Assembly (NCBI GenBank): GCA_021014325.1
Contig: CM037461.1
Coordinates: 13,297,501-13,361,500, forward strand
Reading direction: 5' to 3'
DNA length: 64,000 bases
Origin: Plazaster borealis
Lineage: Eukaryota; Echinodermata; Asteroidea; Forcipulatida; Labidiasteridae
In this document: positions 15,001 to 27,859 of the stretch, one piece after another
How positions within the stretch are numbered: the stretch's first letter is position 1
Layout: each line of letters opens with the position of its first letter
Position numbers and translations under genes: made by a program
Notes under the pieces: generated by a model
The model's input: only the letters and a program-made list of their open reading frames with translations
What the model was told of the DNA's origin: nothing
The model's database searches: none

Positions 15001-18000
15001 CATAAGACTATGAGGGATGTCACAATCATGCTGCATATTGTGGGCTATACAGTCATACCCCATAAGACTATGAGGGATGTCACAATCATGCTGCATATTG
15101 TGGGCTATACAGTCATACCCCACAAGACTATGAGGGATGTCACAATCATGCTGCATATTGTGGGCTATACAGTCATACCCCATAAGACTATGAGGGATGT
15201 CACAATCATGCTGCATATTGTGGGCTATACAGTCATACCCCATAAGACTATGAGGGATGTCACAATCATGCTGCATATTGTGGGCTATACAGTCAAACCC
15301 CATAAGACTATGAGGGATGTCACAATCATGCTGCATATTGTGGGCTATACAGTCATACCCCATAAGACTATGAGGGATGTCACAATCATGCTGCATATTG
15401 TGGGCTATACAGTCATACCCCATAAGACTATGAGGGATGTCACAATCATGCTGCATATTGTGGGCTATACAGTCATACCCCATAAGACTATGAGGGATGT
15501 CACAATCATGCTGCATATTGTGGGCTATACAGTCATACCCCATAAGACTATGAGGGATGTCACAATCATGCTGCATATTGTGGGCTATACAGTCATACCC
15601 CATGAGACTATGGGGATGTCACAATCATGCTGCATATTGTGGGCTATACAGTCATACCCCATAAGACTATGAGGGATGTCACAATCATGCTGCATATTGT
15701 GGGCTATACAGTCATACCCCATAAGACTATGAGGGATGTCACAATCATGCTGCATATTGTGGGCTATACAGTCATACCCCACAAGACTATGAGGGATGTC
15801 ACAATCATGCTGCATATTGTGGGCTATACAGTCATACCCCATAAGACTATGAGGGATGTCACAATCATGCTGCATATTGTGGGCTATACAGTCATACCCC
15901 ATGAGACTATGGGGGATGTCACAATCATGCTGCATGTTGTGGGCTATACAGTCATACCCCATAAGACTATGAGGGATGTCACAATCATGCTGCATGTTGT
16001 GGGCTATACAGTCATACCCCACAAGACTATGAGGGATGTCACAATCATGCTGCATATTGTGGGCTATACAGTCATACCCCATGAGACTATGAGGGATGTC
16101 ACAATCATGCTGCATATTGTGGGCTATACAGTCAAACCCCATGAGACTATGGGGGATGTCACAATCATGCTGCATATTGTGGGCTATACAGTCATACCCC
16201 ATAAGACTATGAGGGATGTCACAATCATGCTGCATATTGTGGGCTATACAGTCATACCCCACAAGACTATGAGGGATGTCACAATCATGCTGCATATTGT
16301 GGGCTATACAGTCATACCCCATAAGACTATGAGGGATGTCACAATCATGCTGCATATTGTGGGCTATACAGTCATACCCCATGAGACTATGAGGGATGTC
16401 ACAATCATGCTGCATATTGTGGGCTATACAGTCATACCCCATAAGACTATGAGGGATGTCACAATCATGCTGCATATTGTGGGCTATACAGTCATACCCC
16501 ACAAGACTATGAGGGATGTCACAATCATGCTGCATATTGTGGGCTATACAGTCATACCCCATGAGACTATGAGGGATGTCACAATCATGCTGCATATTGT
16601 GGGCTATACAGTCATACCCCATGAGACTATGGGGATGTCACAATCATGCTGCATATTGTGGGCTATACAGTCATACCCCATAAGACTATGAGGGATGTCA
16701 CAATCATGCTGCATATTGTGGGCTATACAGTCATACCCCACAAGACTATGAGGGATGTCACAATCATGCTGCATATTGTGGGCTATACAGTCATACCCCA
16801 CAAGACTATGAGGGATGTCACAATCATGCTGCATATTGTGGGCTATACAGTCATACCCCATAAGACTATGAGGGATGTCACAATCATGCTGCATATTGTG
16901 GGCTATACAGTCATACCCCACAAGACTATGAGGGATGTCACAATCATGCTGCATATTGTGGGCTATACAGTCATACCCCATAAGACTATGAGGGATGTCA
17001 CAATCATGCTGCATATTGTGGGCTATACAGTCATACCCCACAAGACTATGAGGGATGTCACAATCATGCTGCATATTGTGGGCTATACAGTCATACCCCA
17101 TAAGACTATGAGGGATGTCACAATCATGCTGCATATTGTGGGCTATACAGTCATACCCACAAGACTATGAGGGATGTCACAATCATGCTGCATATTGTGG
17201 GCTATACAGTCATACCCCATAAGACTATGAGGGATGTCACAATCATGCTGCATATTGTGGGCTATACAGTCATACCCCACAAGACTATGAGGATGTCACA
17301 ATCATGCTGCATATTGTGGGCTATACAGTCATACCCCATAAGACTATGAGGGATGTCACAATCATGCTGCATATTGTGGGCTATACAGTCATACCCCATA
17401 AGACTATGAGGGATGTCACAATCATGCTGCATATTGTGGGCTATACAGTCATACCCCACAAGACTATGAGGGATGTCACAATCATGCTGCATATTGTGGG
17501 CTATACAGTCATACCCCATAAGACTATGAGGGATGTCACAATCATGCTGCATATTGTGGGCTATACAGTCATACCCCACAAGACTATGAGGGATGTCACA
17601 ATCATGCTGCATATTGTGGGCTATACAGTCATACCCCATAAGACTATGAGGGATGTCACAATCATGCTGCATATTGTGGGCTATACAGTCATACCCCATG
17701 AGACTATGAGGGATGTCACAATCATGCTGCATATTGTGGGCTATACAGTCATACCCCATAAGACTGAGGGATGTCACAATCATGCTGCATATTGTGGGCT
17801 ATACAGTCATACCCCATAAGACTATGAGGGATGTCACAATCATGCTGCATATTGTGGGCTATACAGTCATACCCCATAAGACTATGAGGATGTCACAATC
17901 ATGCTGCATATTGTGGGCTATACAGTCATACCCCACAAGACTATGAGGGATGTCACAATCATGCTGCATATTGTGGGCTATACAGTCATACCCCATAAGA

Positions 18001-18600
18001 CTATGAGGGATGTCACAATCATGCTGCATATTGTGGGCTATACAGTCATACCCCATAAGACTATGAGGGATGTCACAATCATGCTGCATATTGTGGGCTA
18101 TACAGTCATACCCCACAAGACTATGAGGATGTCACAATCATGCTGCATATTGTGGGCTATACAGTCATACCCCATAAGACTATGAGGGATGTCACAATCA
18201 TGCTGCATATTGTGGGCTATACAGTCATACCCCACAAGACTATGAGGGATGTCACAATCATGCTGCATATTGTGGGATATACAGTCATACCCCATGAGAC
18301 TATGGGGATGTCACAATCATGCTGCATATTGTGGGCTATACAGTCATACCCCACAAGACTATGAGGGATGTCACAATCATGCTGCATATTGTGGGCTATA
18401 CAGTCATACCCCATAAGACTATGAGGGATGTCACAATCATGCTGCATATTGTGGGCTATACAGTCATACCCCATAAGACTATGGGGATGTCACAATCATG
18501 CTGCATATTGTGGGCTATACAGTCATACCCCATAAGACTATGAGGGATGTCACAATCATGCTGCATATTGTGGGCTATACAGTCATACCCCATAAGACTA

Positions 18601-19560
18601 TGAGGGATGTCACAATCATGCTGCGTATTGTGGGCTATACAGTCATACCCCACAAGACTATGAGGGATGTCAAAATCATGCTGCATATTGTGGGCTATAC
18701 AGTCATACCCCATAAGACTATGAGGGATGTCACAATCATGCTGCATATTGTGGGCTATACAGTCATACCCCATGAGACTATGGGGGATGTCACAATCATG
18801 CTGCATGTTGTGGGCTATACAGTCATACCCCATAAGACTATGAGGGATGTCACAATCATGCTGCATGTTGTGGGCTATACAGTCATACCCCACAAGACTA
18901 TGAGGGATGTCACAATCATGCTGCATATTGTGGGCTATACAGTCATACCCCATGAGACTATGAGGGATGTCACAATCATGCTGCATATTGTGGGCTATAC
19001 AGTCAAACCCCATGAGACTATGTGGGATGTCACAATCATGCTGCATATTGTGGGCTATACAGTCATACCCCATAAGACTATGAGGGATGTCACAATCATG
19101 CTGCGTATTGTGGGCTATACAGTCATACCCCACAAGACTATGAGGGATGTCAAAATCATGCTGCATATTGTGGGCTATACAGTCATACCCCATAAGACTA
19201 TGAGGGATGTCACAATCATGCTGCATATTGTGGGCTATACAGTCATACCCCATGAGACTATGGGGGATGTCACAATCATGCTGCATGTTGTGGGCTATAC
19301 AGTCATACCCCATAAGACTATGAGGGATGTCACAATCATGCTGCATGTTGTGGGCTATACAGTCATACCCCACAAGACTATGAGGGATGTCACAATCATG
19401 CTGCATATTGTGGGCTATACAGTCATACCCCATGAGACTATGAGGGATGTCACAATCATGCTGCATATTGTGGGCTATACAGTCAAACCCCATGAGACTA
19501 TGGGGGATGTCACAATCATGCTGCATATTGTGGGCTATACAGTCATACCCCATAAGACTA
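18601..19560. repeat. Two copies of an 8-monomer (480-bp) higher-order unit
   Basis: Eight successive variant monomers recur in the same order with a period of exactly 480 bp: CGTATTG at 18601 and 19081, CAAAATC at 18661 and 19141, a CATGAG ending at 18721 and 19201, CATGTTG at 18781 and 19261 and again at 18841 and 19321, CATGAG at 18901 and 19381, and GTCAAACCCC at 18961 and 19441. The eighth units differ by one base (TGTGGG against TGGGGG). Part of the same series reappears at 15901-16200 and 21301-21560. Confidence 0.9.
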
Positions 19561-20580
19561 TGAGGGATGTCACAATCATGCTGCATATTGTGGGCTACAC
19601 AGTCATACCCCACAAGACTATGAGGGATGTCACAATCATGCTGCATGTTGTGGGCTATACAGTCATACCCCACAAGACTATGAGGGATGTCACAATCATG
19701 CTGCATATTGTGGGCTATACAGTCATACCCCATAAGACTATGAGGGATGTCACAATCATGCTGCATATTGTGGGCTATACAGTCATACCCCACAAGACTA
19801 TGAGGGATGTCACAATCATGCTGCATATTGTGGGCTGTGAAGTCAAACCCCATAAGACTATGAGGGATGTCACAATCATGCTGCATATTGTGGGCTATAC
19901 AGTCATACCCCACAAGACTATGAGGGATGTCAAAATCATGCTGCATATTGTGGGCTATACAGTCATACCCCACAAGACTATGAGGGATGTCACAATCATG
20001 CTGCATATTGTGGGCTATACAGTCATACCCCACAAGACTATGAGGGATGTCACAATCATGCTGCATATTGTGGGCTATACAGTCATACCCCATAAGACTA
20101 TGAGGGATGTCACAATCATGCTGCATATTGTGGGCTATACAGTCATACCCCATAAGACTATGAGGGATGTCACAATCATGCTGCATATTGTGGGCTATAC
20201 AGTCATACCCCACAAGACTATGAGGGATGTCACAATCATGCTGCATATTGTGGGCTATACAGTCATACCCCATAAGACTATGAGGGATGTCACAATCATG
20301 CTGCATGTTGTGGGCTATACAGTCATACCCCACAAGACTATGAGGGATGTCACAATCATGCTGCATATTGTGGGCTATACAGTCATACCCCATAAGACTA
20401 TGAGGGATGTCACAATCATGCTGCATATTGTGGGCTATACAGTCATACCCCATGAGACTATGGGGGATGTCACAATCATGCTGCATATTGTGGGCTATAC
20501 AGTCATACCCCATAAGACTATGAGGGATGTCACAATCATGCTGCATATTGTGGGCTATACAGTCAAACCCCATAAGACTA

Positions 20581-21240
20581 TGAGGGATGTCACAATCATG
20601 CTGCATATTGTGGGCTATACAGTCATACCCCATACGACTATGAGGGATGTCACAATCATGCTGCGTGTTGTGGGCTATACAGTCATACCCCACAAGACTA
20701 TGAGGGATGTCAAAATCATGCTGCATATTGTGGGCTATAGTCATACCCCATAAGACTGAGGGATGTCACAATCATGCTGCATATTGTGGGCTATACAGTC
20801 ATACCCCATAAGACTATGAGGGATGTCACAATCATGCTGCATATTGTGGGCTATACAGTCATACCCCATGAGACTATGGGGGATGTCACAATCATGCTGC
20901 ATATTGTGGGCTATACAGTCATACCCCATAAGACTATGAGGGATGTCACAATCATGCTGCATATTGTGGGCTATACAGTCATACCCCATGAGACTATGGG
21001 GGATGTCACAATCATGCTGCATATTGTGGGCTATACAGTCATACCCCATAAGACTATGAGGGATGTCACAATCATGCTGCATATTGTGGGCTATACAGTC
21101 ATACCCCATACGACTATGAGGGATGTCACAATCATGCTGCGTGTTGTGGGCTATACAGTCATACCCCACAAGACTATGAGGGATGTCAAAATCATGCTGC
21201 ATATTGTGGGCTATACAGTCATACCCCATAAGACTGAGGG
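20581..21240. repeat. Second 8-monomer higher-order duplication
   Basis: A distinctive run of a CATACGAC-ending monomer, a CTGCGTGTTG monomer, a CAAAATC monomer and a shortened GACTGAGGG joint occurs at about 20581-20760 and again at about 21057-21240. The CTGCGTGTTG landmark lies at 20661 and 21137, a spacing of 476 bp. That is eight monomers minus small losses in the first copy's tail (CTATAGTC and GACTGAGG). It is a separate amplification from the 18.6-19.5 kb one but has the same 8-unit period. Confidence 0.8.
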
Positions 21241-22544
21241 ATGTCACAATCATGCTGCATATTGTGGGCTATAATCATGCTGCATATTGTGGGCTATACA
21301 GTCATACCCCATGAGACTATGGGGGATGTCACAATCATGCTGCATGTTGTGGGCTATACAGTCATACCCCATAAGACTATGAGGGATGTCACAATCATGC
21401 TGCATGTTGTGGGCTATACAGTCATACCCCACAAGACTATGAGGGATGTCACAATCATGCTGCATATTGTGGGCTATACAGTCATACCCCATGAGACTAT
21501 GAGGGATGTCACAATCATGCTGCATATTGTGGGCTATACAGTCAAACCCCACAAGACTATGAGGGATGTCACAATCATGCTGCATATTGTGGGCTATACA
21601 GTCATACCCCACAAGACTATGAGGGATGTCACAATCATGCTGCATATTGTGGGCTATACAGTCATACCCCATAAGACTATGAGGGATGTCACAATCATGC
21701 TGCATATTGTGGGCTATACAGTCATACCCCATAAGACTATGAGGGATGTCACAATCATGCTGCATATTGTGGGCTATACAGTCATACCCCATGAGACTAT
21801 GAGGGATGTCACAATCATGCTGCATATTGTGGGCTATACAGTCAAACCCCATGAGACTATGGGGGATGTCACAATCATGCTGCATATTGTGGGCTATACA
21901 GTCATACCCCATAAGACTATGAGGGATGTCACAATCATGCTGTATATTGTGGGCTATACAGTCATACCCCACAAGACTATGAGGGATGTCACAATCATGC
22001 TGCATATTGTGGGCTATACAGTCATACCCCATGAGACTATGGGGGATGTCACAATCATGCTGTATATTGTGGACTATACAGTCATACCCCATAAGACTAT
22101 GAGGAATGTCACAATCATGCTGCATATTGTGGGCTATACAGTCAAACCCCACAAGACTATGAGGGATGTCACAATCATGCTGCATATTGTGGGCTATACA
22201 GTCATACCCCACAAGACTATGAGGGATGTCACAATCATGCTGCATATTGTGGGCTATACAGTCATACCCCACAAGACTATGAGGGATGTCACAATCATGC
22301 TGCATATTGTGGGCTATACAGTCATACCCCATAAGACTATGAGGGATGTCACAATCATGCTGCATATTGTGGGCTATACAGTCATACCCCACAAGACTAT
22401 GAGGGATGTCACAATCATGCTGCATATTGTGGGCTGTGAAGTCAAACCCCATAAGACATCTTGTGGTCAGACCTTGATTGATCACTAACAATAATTTATT
22501 TAGGTTTGAACGCATATTCATGATAACCAAGTAGTGTGACTTAC

Positions 22545-25500
22545 TTGTTTATTCCATGGCAAGGTAGCCTCAGGTATGCCATAATCATAAAGAATCTCTT
22601 CTTCTTGGCGAATCCTCGTAAAAGCAAAGAGGCAAAGGGTTGGGCACTCGTCAATCATCACAACTTTCATTTGAGCATTTCTCTCTCTTCGACTTCCATG
22701 ATTCACTAGTCTGCCAAGTGTTAGGCCTTCAGAGTAATTTTCAATCTCCTTGGAGGCATCAACACTGGGTCATGTAAAAAGAGAAATTTTGAATTAAATA
22801 CATAGGAATAGTATTAATATTTGCATGTTAACAGTATAAAGACTGATTGGAAAACAGAGAACAATTTTCTCTACCACTACAATTTTTTACATGTATCAAC
22901 TGACTTAGAATCAATTTAACTAAGAGGTTACCTTTAATATACAGTACATGTTTGATAAATAACAAAGAATACATGGGATTCCAAAATTTACTGATGCTTC
23001 ATATTTCCAATCCTGCATACATGTGCATTTTTCTGCTTGTTTTCAGGGAAATGTGGCAGAAAATAGGTTGCCGTCTTCAGTGTTGTCAATACAATAACAA
23101 ACAAAACCTGTGCAATTGCAACTCTTTTAAAGTGGTATTATAATATACAGTTAGGGCTAAAACCTATTATGGGGTTTCATAGGGCAAAAAAAGAAGAAGA
23201 CATAAATGCTGGTATAAAATTCACTTCTGGTTGCAAGCTCGATTTATATTCAGGTATCCTATTTGGCACATTAAAAGCACATGTTTATACTCACCACATC
23301 CTAACTGTATTTCTTGAACGTTGATATTGAAAGAAATAGCGAAATCCACTTCTTTCTACACGTTCCCTCCTTTCACCTTCCGCTGCTGTTATCAGCTCCC
23401 CATTGTAAATTAATAGGAATTCCCCTTTCTCAAAATCCCTGTTGGCAAATACTCCCCTACCTGAAAAACCCCAAAAAGAAAATATTTAAATGTATAATAA
23501 ATTATAATCATCTTAGATAAAGACCAAAACAAACATTATAAGAAGACGCTTTTGTCTGATGTAATTTGAACTAAACTCACCCACTGTATGTTGATGCTAA
23601 TTACCTGCACATACATGTATGGGTATTTTGTGGGAGTTTGCATGAACCATTAACTTCATGCTTGATTAATATTGAGGAAGTTTCAGTCTAATAGTTTAAA
23701 GCATTGAAAGAGCCTTGAGAAACAGGACTTTTATTCATTTAAGAGAAGAACTGATAATAAGTGTATTGAGTTTTAATTGATTTGTCTTTATAGCCCGGAT
23801 GTACATGTACATCATGAATAACATCGTGCACTCAGAGAAAAAGCATGTTCAGGAAGGGGAAAAAGGAAAGGTCCCAAATCAGTTTAACTGATTGTTAAAG
23901 GTGTATGGGGCCCAGACAATTCAATTATTTTGCAGTACACACCTGGCCATTTCTACTTGTTTAACAAATGATAAAGCATGTTTGTTTTAAATCAGTTTTT
24001 AGCATGCTTTACACTATTCAATTAAATACATATAATCTGGTGCGGTTCATGCAGCATATATTGTACATGTTCTGTTTGTTTAAATACATGCACATGATTG
24101 CCTTGGCATGTCAAAACATACGCAATGCAATGAACATACACAAACCATGAGTGGTTACAAAAAAACATTGCTTATATAGCCAGTCAAAGGCCTGAGCTTT
24201 ATCAAACAACTTTATATAAGCTTTAAACAAATCCAAACTCAAACAAAATAATAGACTTGTTGAAAAGTCTTCAAAAGATTGTCGTGGTAACTGCTTCGAA
24301 CGATTCCCAATGAATAGGCTGCTAGTCTTCGTTATCTTGGTTTTTGCATGCTACAATACATGCAAGAACCAGCGTACGCTAGAGGGCGCTTTCCCTACAA
24401 CACTTTCACAATAAGAACGTATGCCCTCTGTTTGTGAAATCAAACACGTGCATTGCATGACAACATTTGAGACCTGAGAAATAAAGACTAGCATGTCAAT
24501 GGTGTGCCCAATATATAGCCTTGTACAGAATGGGTCGTCGCTGGTTCGCACTGGTATTATTATTATTGTGGGCAGCAGCATGGCCAGTGACTTCGTTCTT
24601 CTGTAAGTTTCGTCGAAGCTTGTTAAAATTACACATTGGGTGTACGTTGTACATGTAGGTTTGATTTTAATAAAATGATAACACGTAGGATTACACTGAA
24701 AAGAAACAAATATTTTACACTAAAAAATTAAGGGTTCACACAGTGATCTTCACAATGATCTCAAGTGATACCAGATAAGACGCACCATCAGATAAGACAA
24801 AGTGATTTTTTTGGACCTTTGAAAGTCAGATAAGCCACGTCTTGTATGCAGGAAATTACGTTGTAAGTCGTTAAATGGGCTAGCCTAGGGCACGTAGTCA
24901 CGAGAGCATTCACAGTAGCAGGAGTCTCTCAAGCTTATTAGACTACATGAGAGCTATTATGTTATCACTGCGGCAAACATTTAATGACTTGTCCACAAGT
25001 CTATCAAAATCAGAGATCCAAGGCTTCAAAACGAAATTATACTTTAAAAATAGATCACTATGTTTTTTTACTGATGGTAAACCCTAAACTGTATGTTTAC
25101 TCTGGCAAATATTGCATGAACCTTTAACTCACCTTTGGAAGCTGTATTTTGTATTTTGAATGCATTTGGTTGATCCTGTTGCCATCTTTTACATAATACT
25201 GCTTTCTCTGTTGGGGTTGGACTTGCTTTTCGCTTTCTCATGTGTCTTCTAAAAAAAGTATGAAAAAAACAAGTATTAGTTCAATGATCAAGGCATTTAC
25301 AGGCCTGGAATTCAATCTTTGAGAGGGCAAGGTCATAATTTTCATTTTGTAACAGGCACTTCCATTGGAAAATCTTAATGGGAAACTGTTGAAGGGGCAC
25401 CACGGCCAAGACTAGTGGCAACAGAGGCCATGGCCTCCGTGGTCTCCATGTTGTAATTCCAGGCCTGCATTTAAAAGTAGGTGATCAAATACCTGATGGC

Positions 25501-27859
25501 ACTAAAACCCTGTCTGAGTAGTCCAACTGGCTAGTGATTTGAGAAAAGACTCATCCACTGTACCTGCTATTCTTTCAAAATTATTGAGCCTCAGATAAAA
25601 CAAAATATATTTAGCTTTCAAAACAAGAACCTATTTAAAAAGCTATTCAGCAGCAGAATATGTTTACCGAATTTGGGAAGATTCAAGGAACATTGCTAGG
25701 TAAACATTATTGACCCCATCGATGGGATTTGATTTAAATTTTTTTGTCACGGACACTGCCTAGAAGAGCTACTCATGGGGCTTAGGCAGCGTTCTCCCTT
25801 AACAGTGATCCGCTGGCCAAATGCCAGTTTTAAAACACCTGAGGACCAGTCAAAATTCACTTCAAGTGGTCCGGCAAGCTAGTTCAGTGTTGAAAAGCAT
25901 CCCTATTTCATTTGAAATATGAACTGTTGAAAAAGTGAAATAAAGAGCTAACTGGTCCTGCTGACCAGCCACTGAAAAAGTGAAGGGCAAACCCTGTGGG
26001 TTTACGTATCTACAGTACTTAGTTAATTTGCTGAATGTACACATATGTACAGTATGTGGCCATCATGCACGCTAATAATAATAATATTGTATGCCTACAT
26101 TTATTTTAATTTTTTTTAAATAACAAGTATAAATCCCACTTGCCAGGTCCAGCTGACCAGTGTCCCACATATCTGACAATACCCTAAGCTTGAACACTTT
26201 CTACATGTTAGTTTTTTTAGTTTTTTTAATGTTGCAACTTGAACTGTATTTTCTTTATAAATTCCTTTTGAAGAATTGGCTGTAAATACAACCTTTATAC
26301 AAATAAGTGCAAGTAGAAACTCCATTGCATGTTATAACTCAAACATCCTGTTAAAGAAACTGAAGGCTTTCATCAACTGCCCGCTGTCGCTGTCTTAGTT
26401 ATAATGTTAGAATTAGACCTGGCCAAAATGGCTTGTTTTTCATGATTTTGATATTTGTAAATTAAAAAACGTGCCTGCTTAAAATCTATATAGGCCTATA
26501 TTTCTGTTCACATTCTGTTCTAAGGCAAAAAACAAAAAAATAAAAAAATGTTGAGTTGCCCTCCAGTGAAAATATTTGAAGGGTCGGTCGGTCGGGATTT
26601 TTTATATTATTTTTATTTTTTTTAATTCCTTGACTACCATTTCAAAATTAAAATGCATTGGAACTGATATCACACGCCATTATTTTAAAATTAAAGAAAA
26701 ATGATGCACAGCAGTATGCACAAAGTCCTTATTAAAGAATGAAAAGACACGACACATTCATTCAACCTTACAAGTTACAGCCGACTCAAGATTTTAGCAC
26801 TTTTGGGTCTGGAAAGATTTGCGGTAACACCATGTAATGACTATCTCTAAATGAGTTGGGGTGGTTCTGAAAAGAACTGTTGGTTTCAACTCGACGTTTC
26901 AATCAGTATGCTCTGATCGTCTTCTGGAGAAAGGTTTCAAATCCTACTTACTTTTGGGTCGGTCAGTGGACTGTGGAGGTCAACTCAACAATTATTATTG
27001 AGTTGTTAAGAATTGATTATAATAAATAACCTAACAAAACAATTACATGTTATTGTTACATTGACAGAGAAGTGTATGGTATGACACGGTATGATACACG
27101 TACAATACAATTACAAATACAATGCATTGTTGCCATGTTTTTTTTAATAGTTTTTTTACCTTAAAATCTTTGGTCTAGTGACAGAGTGCACTGTGTACTA
27201 CTACTACTAGTGTAGTGTCGGTGTAACTGTTAAAATTTGTTACTGTTCAGATTGAGTCCTCATCATCACTATCACTATCAGGATTTTGGAGGCAAGTGGA
27301 CGGGAAAAAACTGCAGGGTTCGTTCAAGGAACTAGGCTTACATGTCTGAAGAGTCATCAAGATCGAGTCACCAAAATCGGTGGTAATAACAAAGTGCATG
27401 ATAGTATAATCCAAGTCACGTCCAAAAACGAAAATGAACCAGCAATCAAGATAACTGAAAACTTCCAGCTGAATCGAAAATTGGTGACCGTAACCTATTA
27501 TATGCTGACAAACATTAGGGTAAACTGTAAGGATAAGACCACACGGTTCTGACATTATTCCAGGTTTTAAAACGTTTACACTTCAGCTAACCCCTTTCTC
27601 TATGATGAGCTAACTAAACTGACACAGACCATTATAGTACTTAGTAATAAACTGAGACTCAATCAAGACTCTCAGAGATGTCATGGATGTTAAACACAAT
27701 AACGTTGAAAAACATGGCGGCAAAACTCACTTTTTTGCCATTGCCCCATTGTGCCTCTGATACGGGGTACATGTGTATGTGTGTGAATTAAATGTTTACG
27801 GTATGATTACACTATTTTAAAAAGTATTTTTCAGTAAAAAAATGTACTTACTGTGACAT
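22545..27859 (-). CDS. SET-domain lysine methyltransferase-like protein, 3' end missing
   Basis: Four exons join in phase on the minus strand. Coding exon 1 is 27859-27852 (ATG TCA CA, donor GTAAGT), exon 2 is 25248-25133, exon 3 is 23460-23295 and exon 4 is 22764-22545 (donor GTAAGT). They give 170 codons without a stop. SET landmarks are RGVFA (residues 43-47), YNGEL (60-64), the split Cys97 followed by VDAS, RLVNH (115-119) and EEILYDYG (152-159). The order resembles KMT5A-like and related SET families, which move methyl groups from S-adenosylmethionine to lysines. Residues 4-40 are basic and low in conserved features. No stop follows exon 4 in frame before the splice site, so at least one more exon is expected. 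The satellite begins only 88 bp past the donor, so the last exon lies beyond more than 22 kb of repeat or is lost. The exact family is not certain. Confidence 0.75.
23461..25132. other. Intron of the SET gene, no gene seen
   Basis: This interval lies between coding exons 2 and 3 of the SET gene. It is AT-rich, with several ACATGTA and TACATGT runs. Short open frames on either strand show no recognisable domain. I see no structured repeat of note. Confidence 0.5.
25300..25467. mobile_element. hAT-like MITE, 168 bp, with target-site duplication
   Basis: The ends are inverted copies: CAGGCCTGGAATT at 25300 and AATTCCAGGCCTG ending at 25467. The direct repeat CATTTA lies flush on both sides (25294-25299 and 25468-25473), or seven bases GCATTTA if the last G is shared. 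The CAGG..CCTG ends suggest a non-autonomous hAT-type element; a hAT would normally give 8 bp. There is no coding capacity. It sits in the first intron of the SET gene. Confidence 0.7.
25787..25996. mobile_element. hAT-like MITE, about 210 bp
   Basis: The left end reads CAGCGTTCTCCCTT and the right end, read inward on the other strand, CAGGGTTTGCCCTT, so 11 of 14 terminal bases match. No clean 8-bp target duplication is visible. The interior holds short GGTCAGC and GACCAGT repeats and no gene. It lies in the same intron as the 168-bp element. Confidence 0.5.
25997..27851. other. Rest of SET-gene intron 1, no supported gene
   Basis: The stretch contains AT-rich DNA, a short AATAATAAT run near 26074, a GGTCGGTCGGTCGG run near 26583 and a TACTACTACTAC run near 27197. 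Two overlapping open frames at about 27247-27555 lie on opposite strands. One would end in an acidic Ser/Asp/Glu tail, but neither shows a known domain or splice support. The flanking SET exons already join in phase without them. Confidence 0.4.

Larger units (their letters stand above)
1..22457. repeat. 60-bp satellite array, about 374 monomers
   Basis: The whole stretch is head-to-tail copies of one 60-bp unit (it starts TCACAATCATGCTGCATATT in the phase of base 1). It already runs at base 1, so the array extends beyond the window. Most monomers differ only at one site (CCCATAAG, CCCACAAG or CCCATGAG). Scattered units lose one or two bases around TATGAGGGATG. From about 18.5 kb to the right edge the units are more varied (CATGTTG, CGTATTG, CAAAATC, GTCAAACC). 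The last recognisable unit ends at ATAAGAC near 22457 and is followed by single-copy DNA. Because 60 is a multiple of 3, long open frames with 20-residue repeats exist on both strands; the one-base losses keep breaking them, so I read the array as non-coding satellite. The centre is homogenised and the edge diverged, as expected from unequal exchange. Confidence 0.97.

Noticed and set aside
13666..20753. Open frames of up to 762 codons on both strands of the satellite, coding for 20-residue repeats
   Set aside because: They follow from a 60-bp unit without stops in two frames. Frequent one-base losses break them, both strands are equally open, and there is no splice or start context.
1..22457. 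CRISPR-like array
   Set aside because: The units are contiguous and identical, with no unique spacers, and the setting is an animal genome.
27247..27555. Overlapping open frames on both strands with an acidic tail on the minus strand
   Set aside because: No domain is recognised, they lie in an intron of the SET gene, and the flanking exons join in phase without them.
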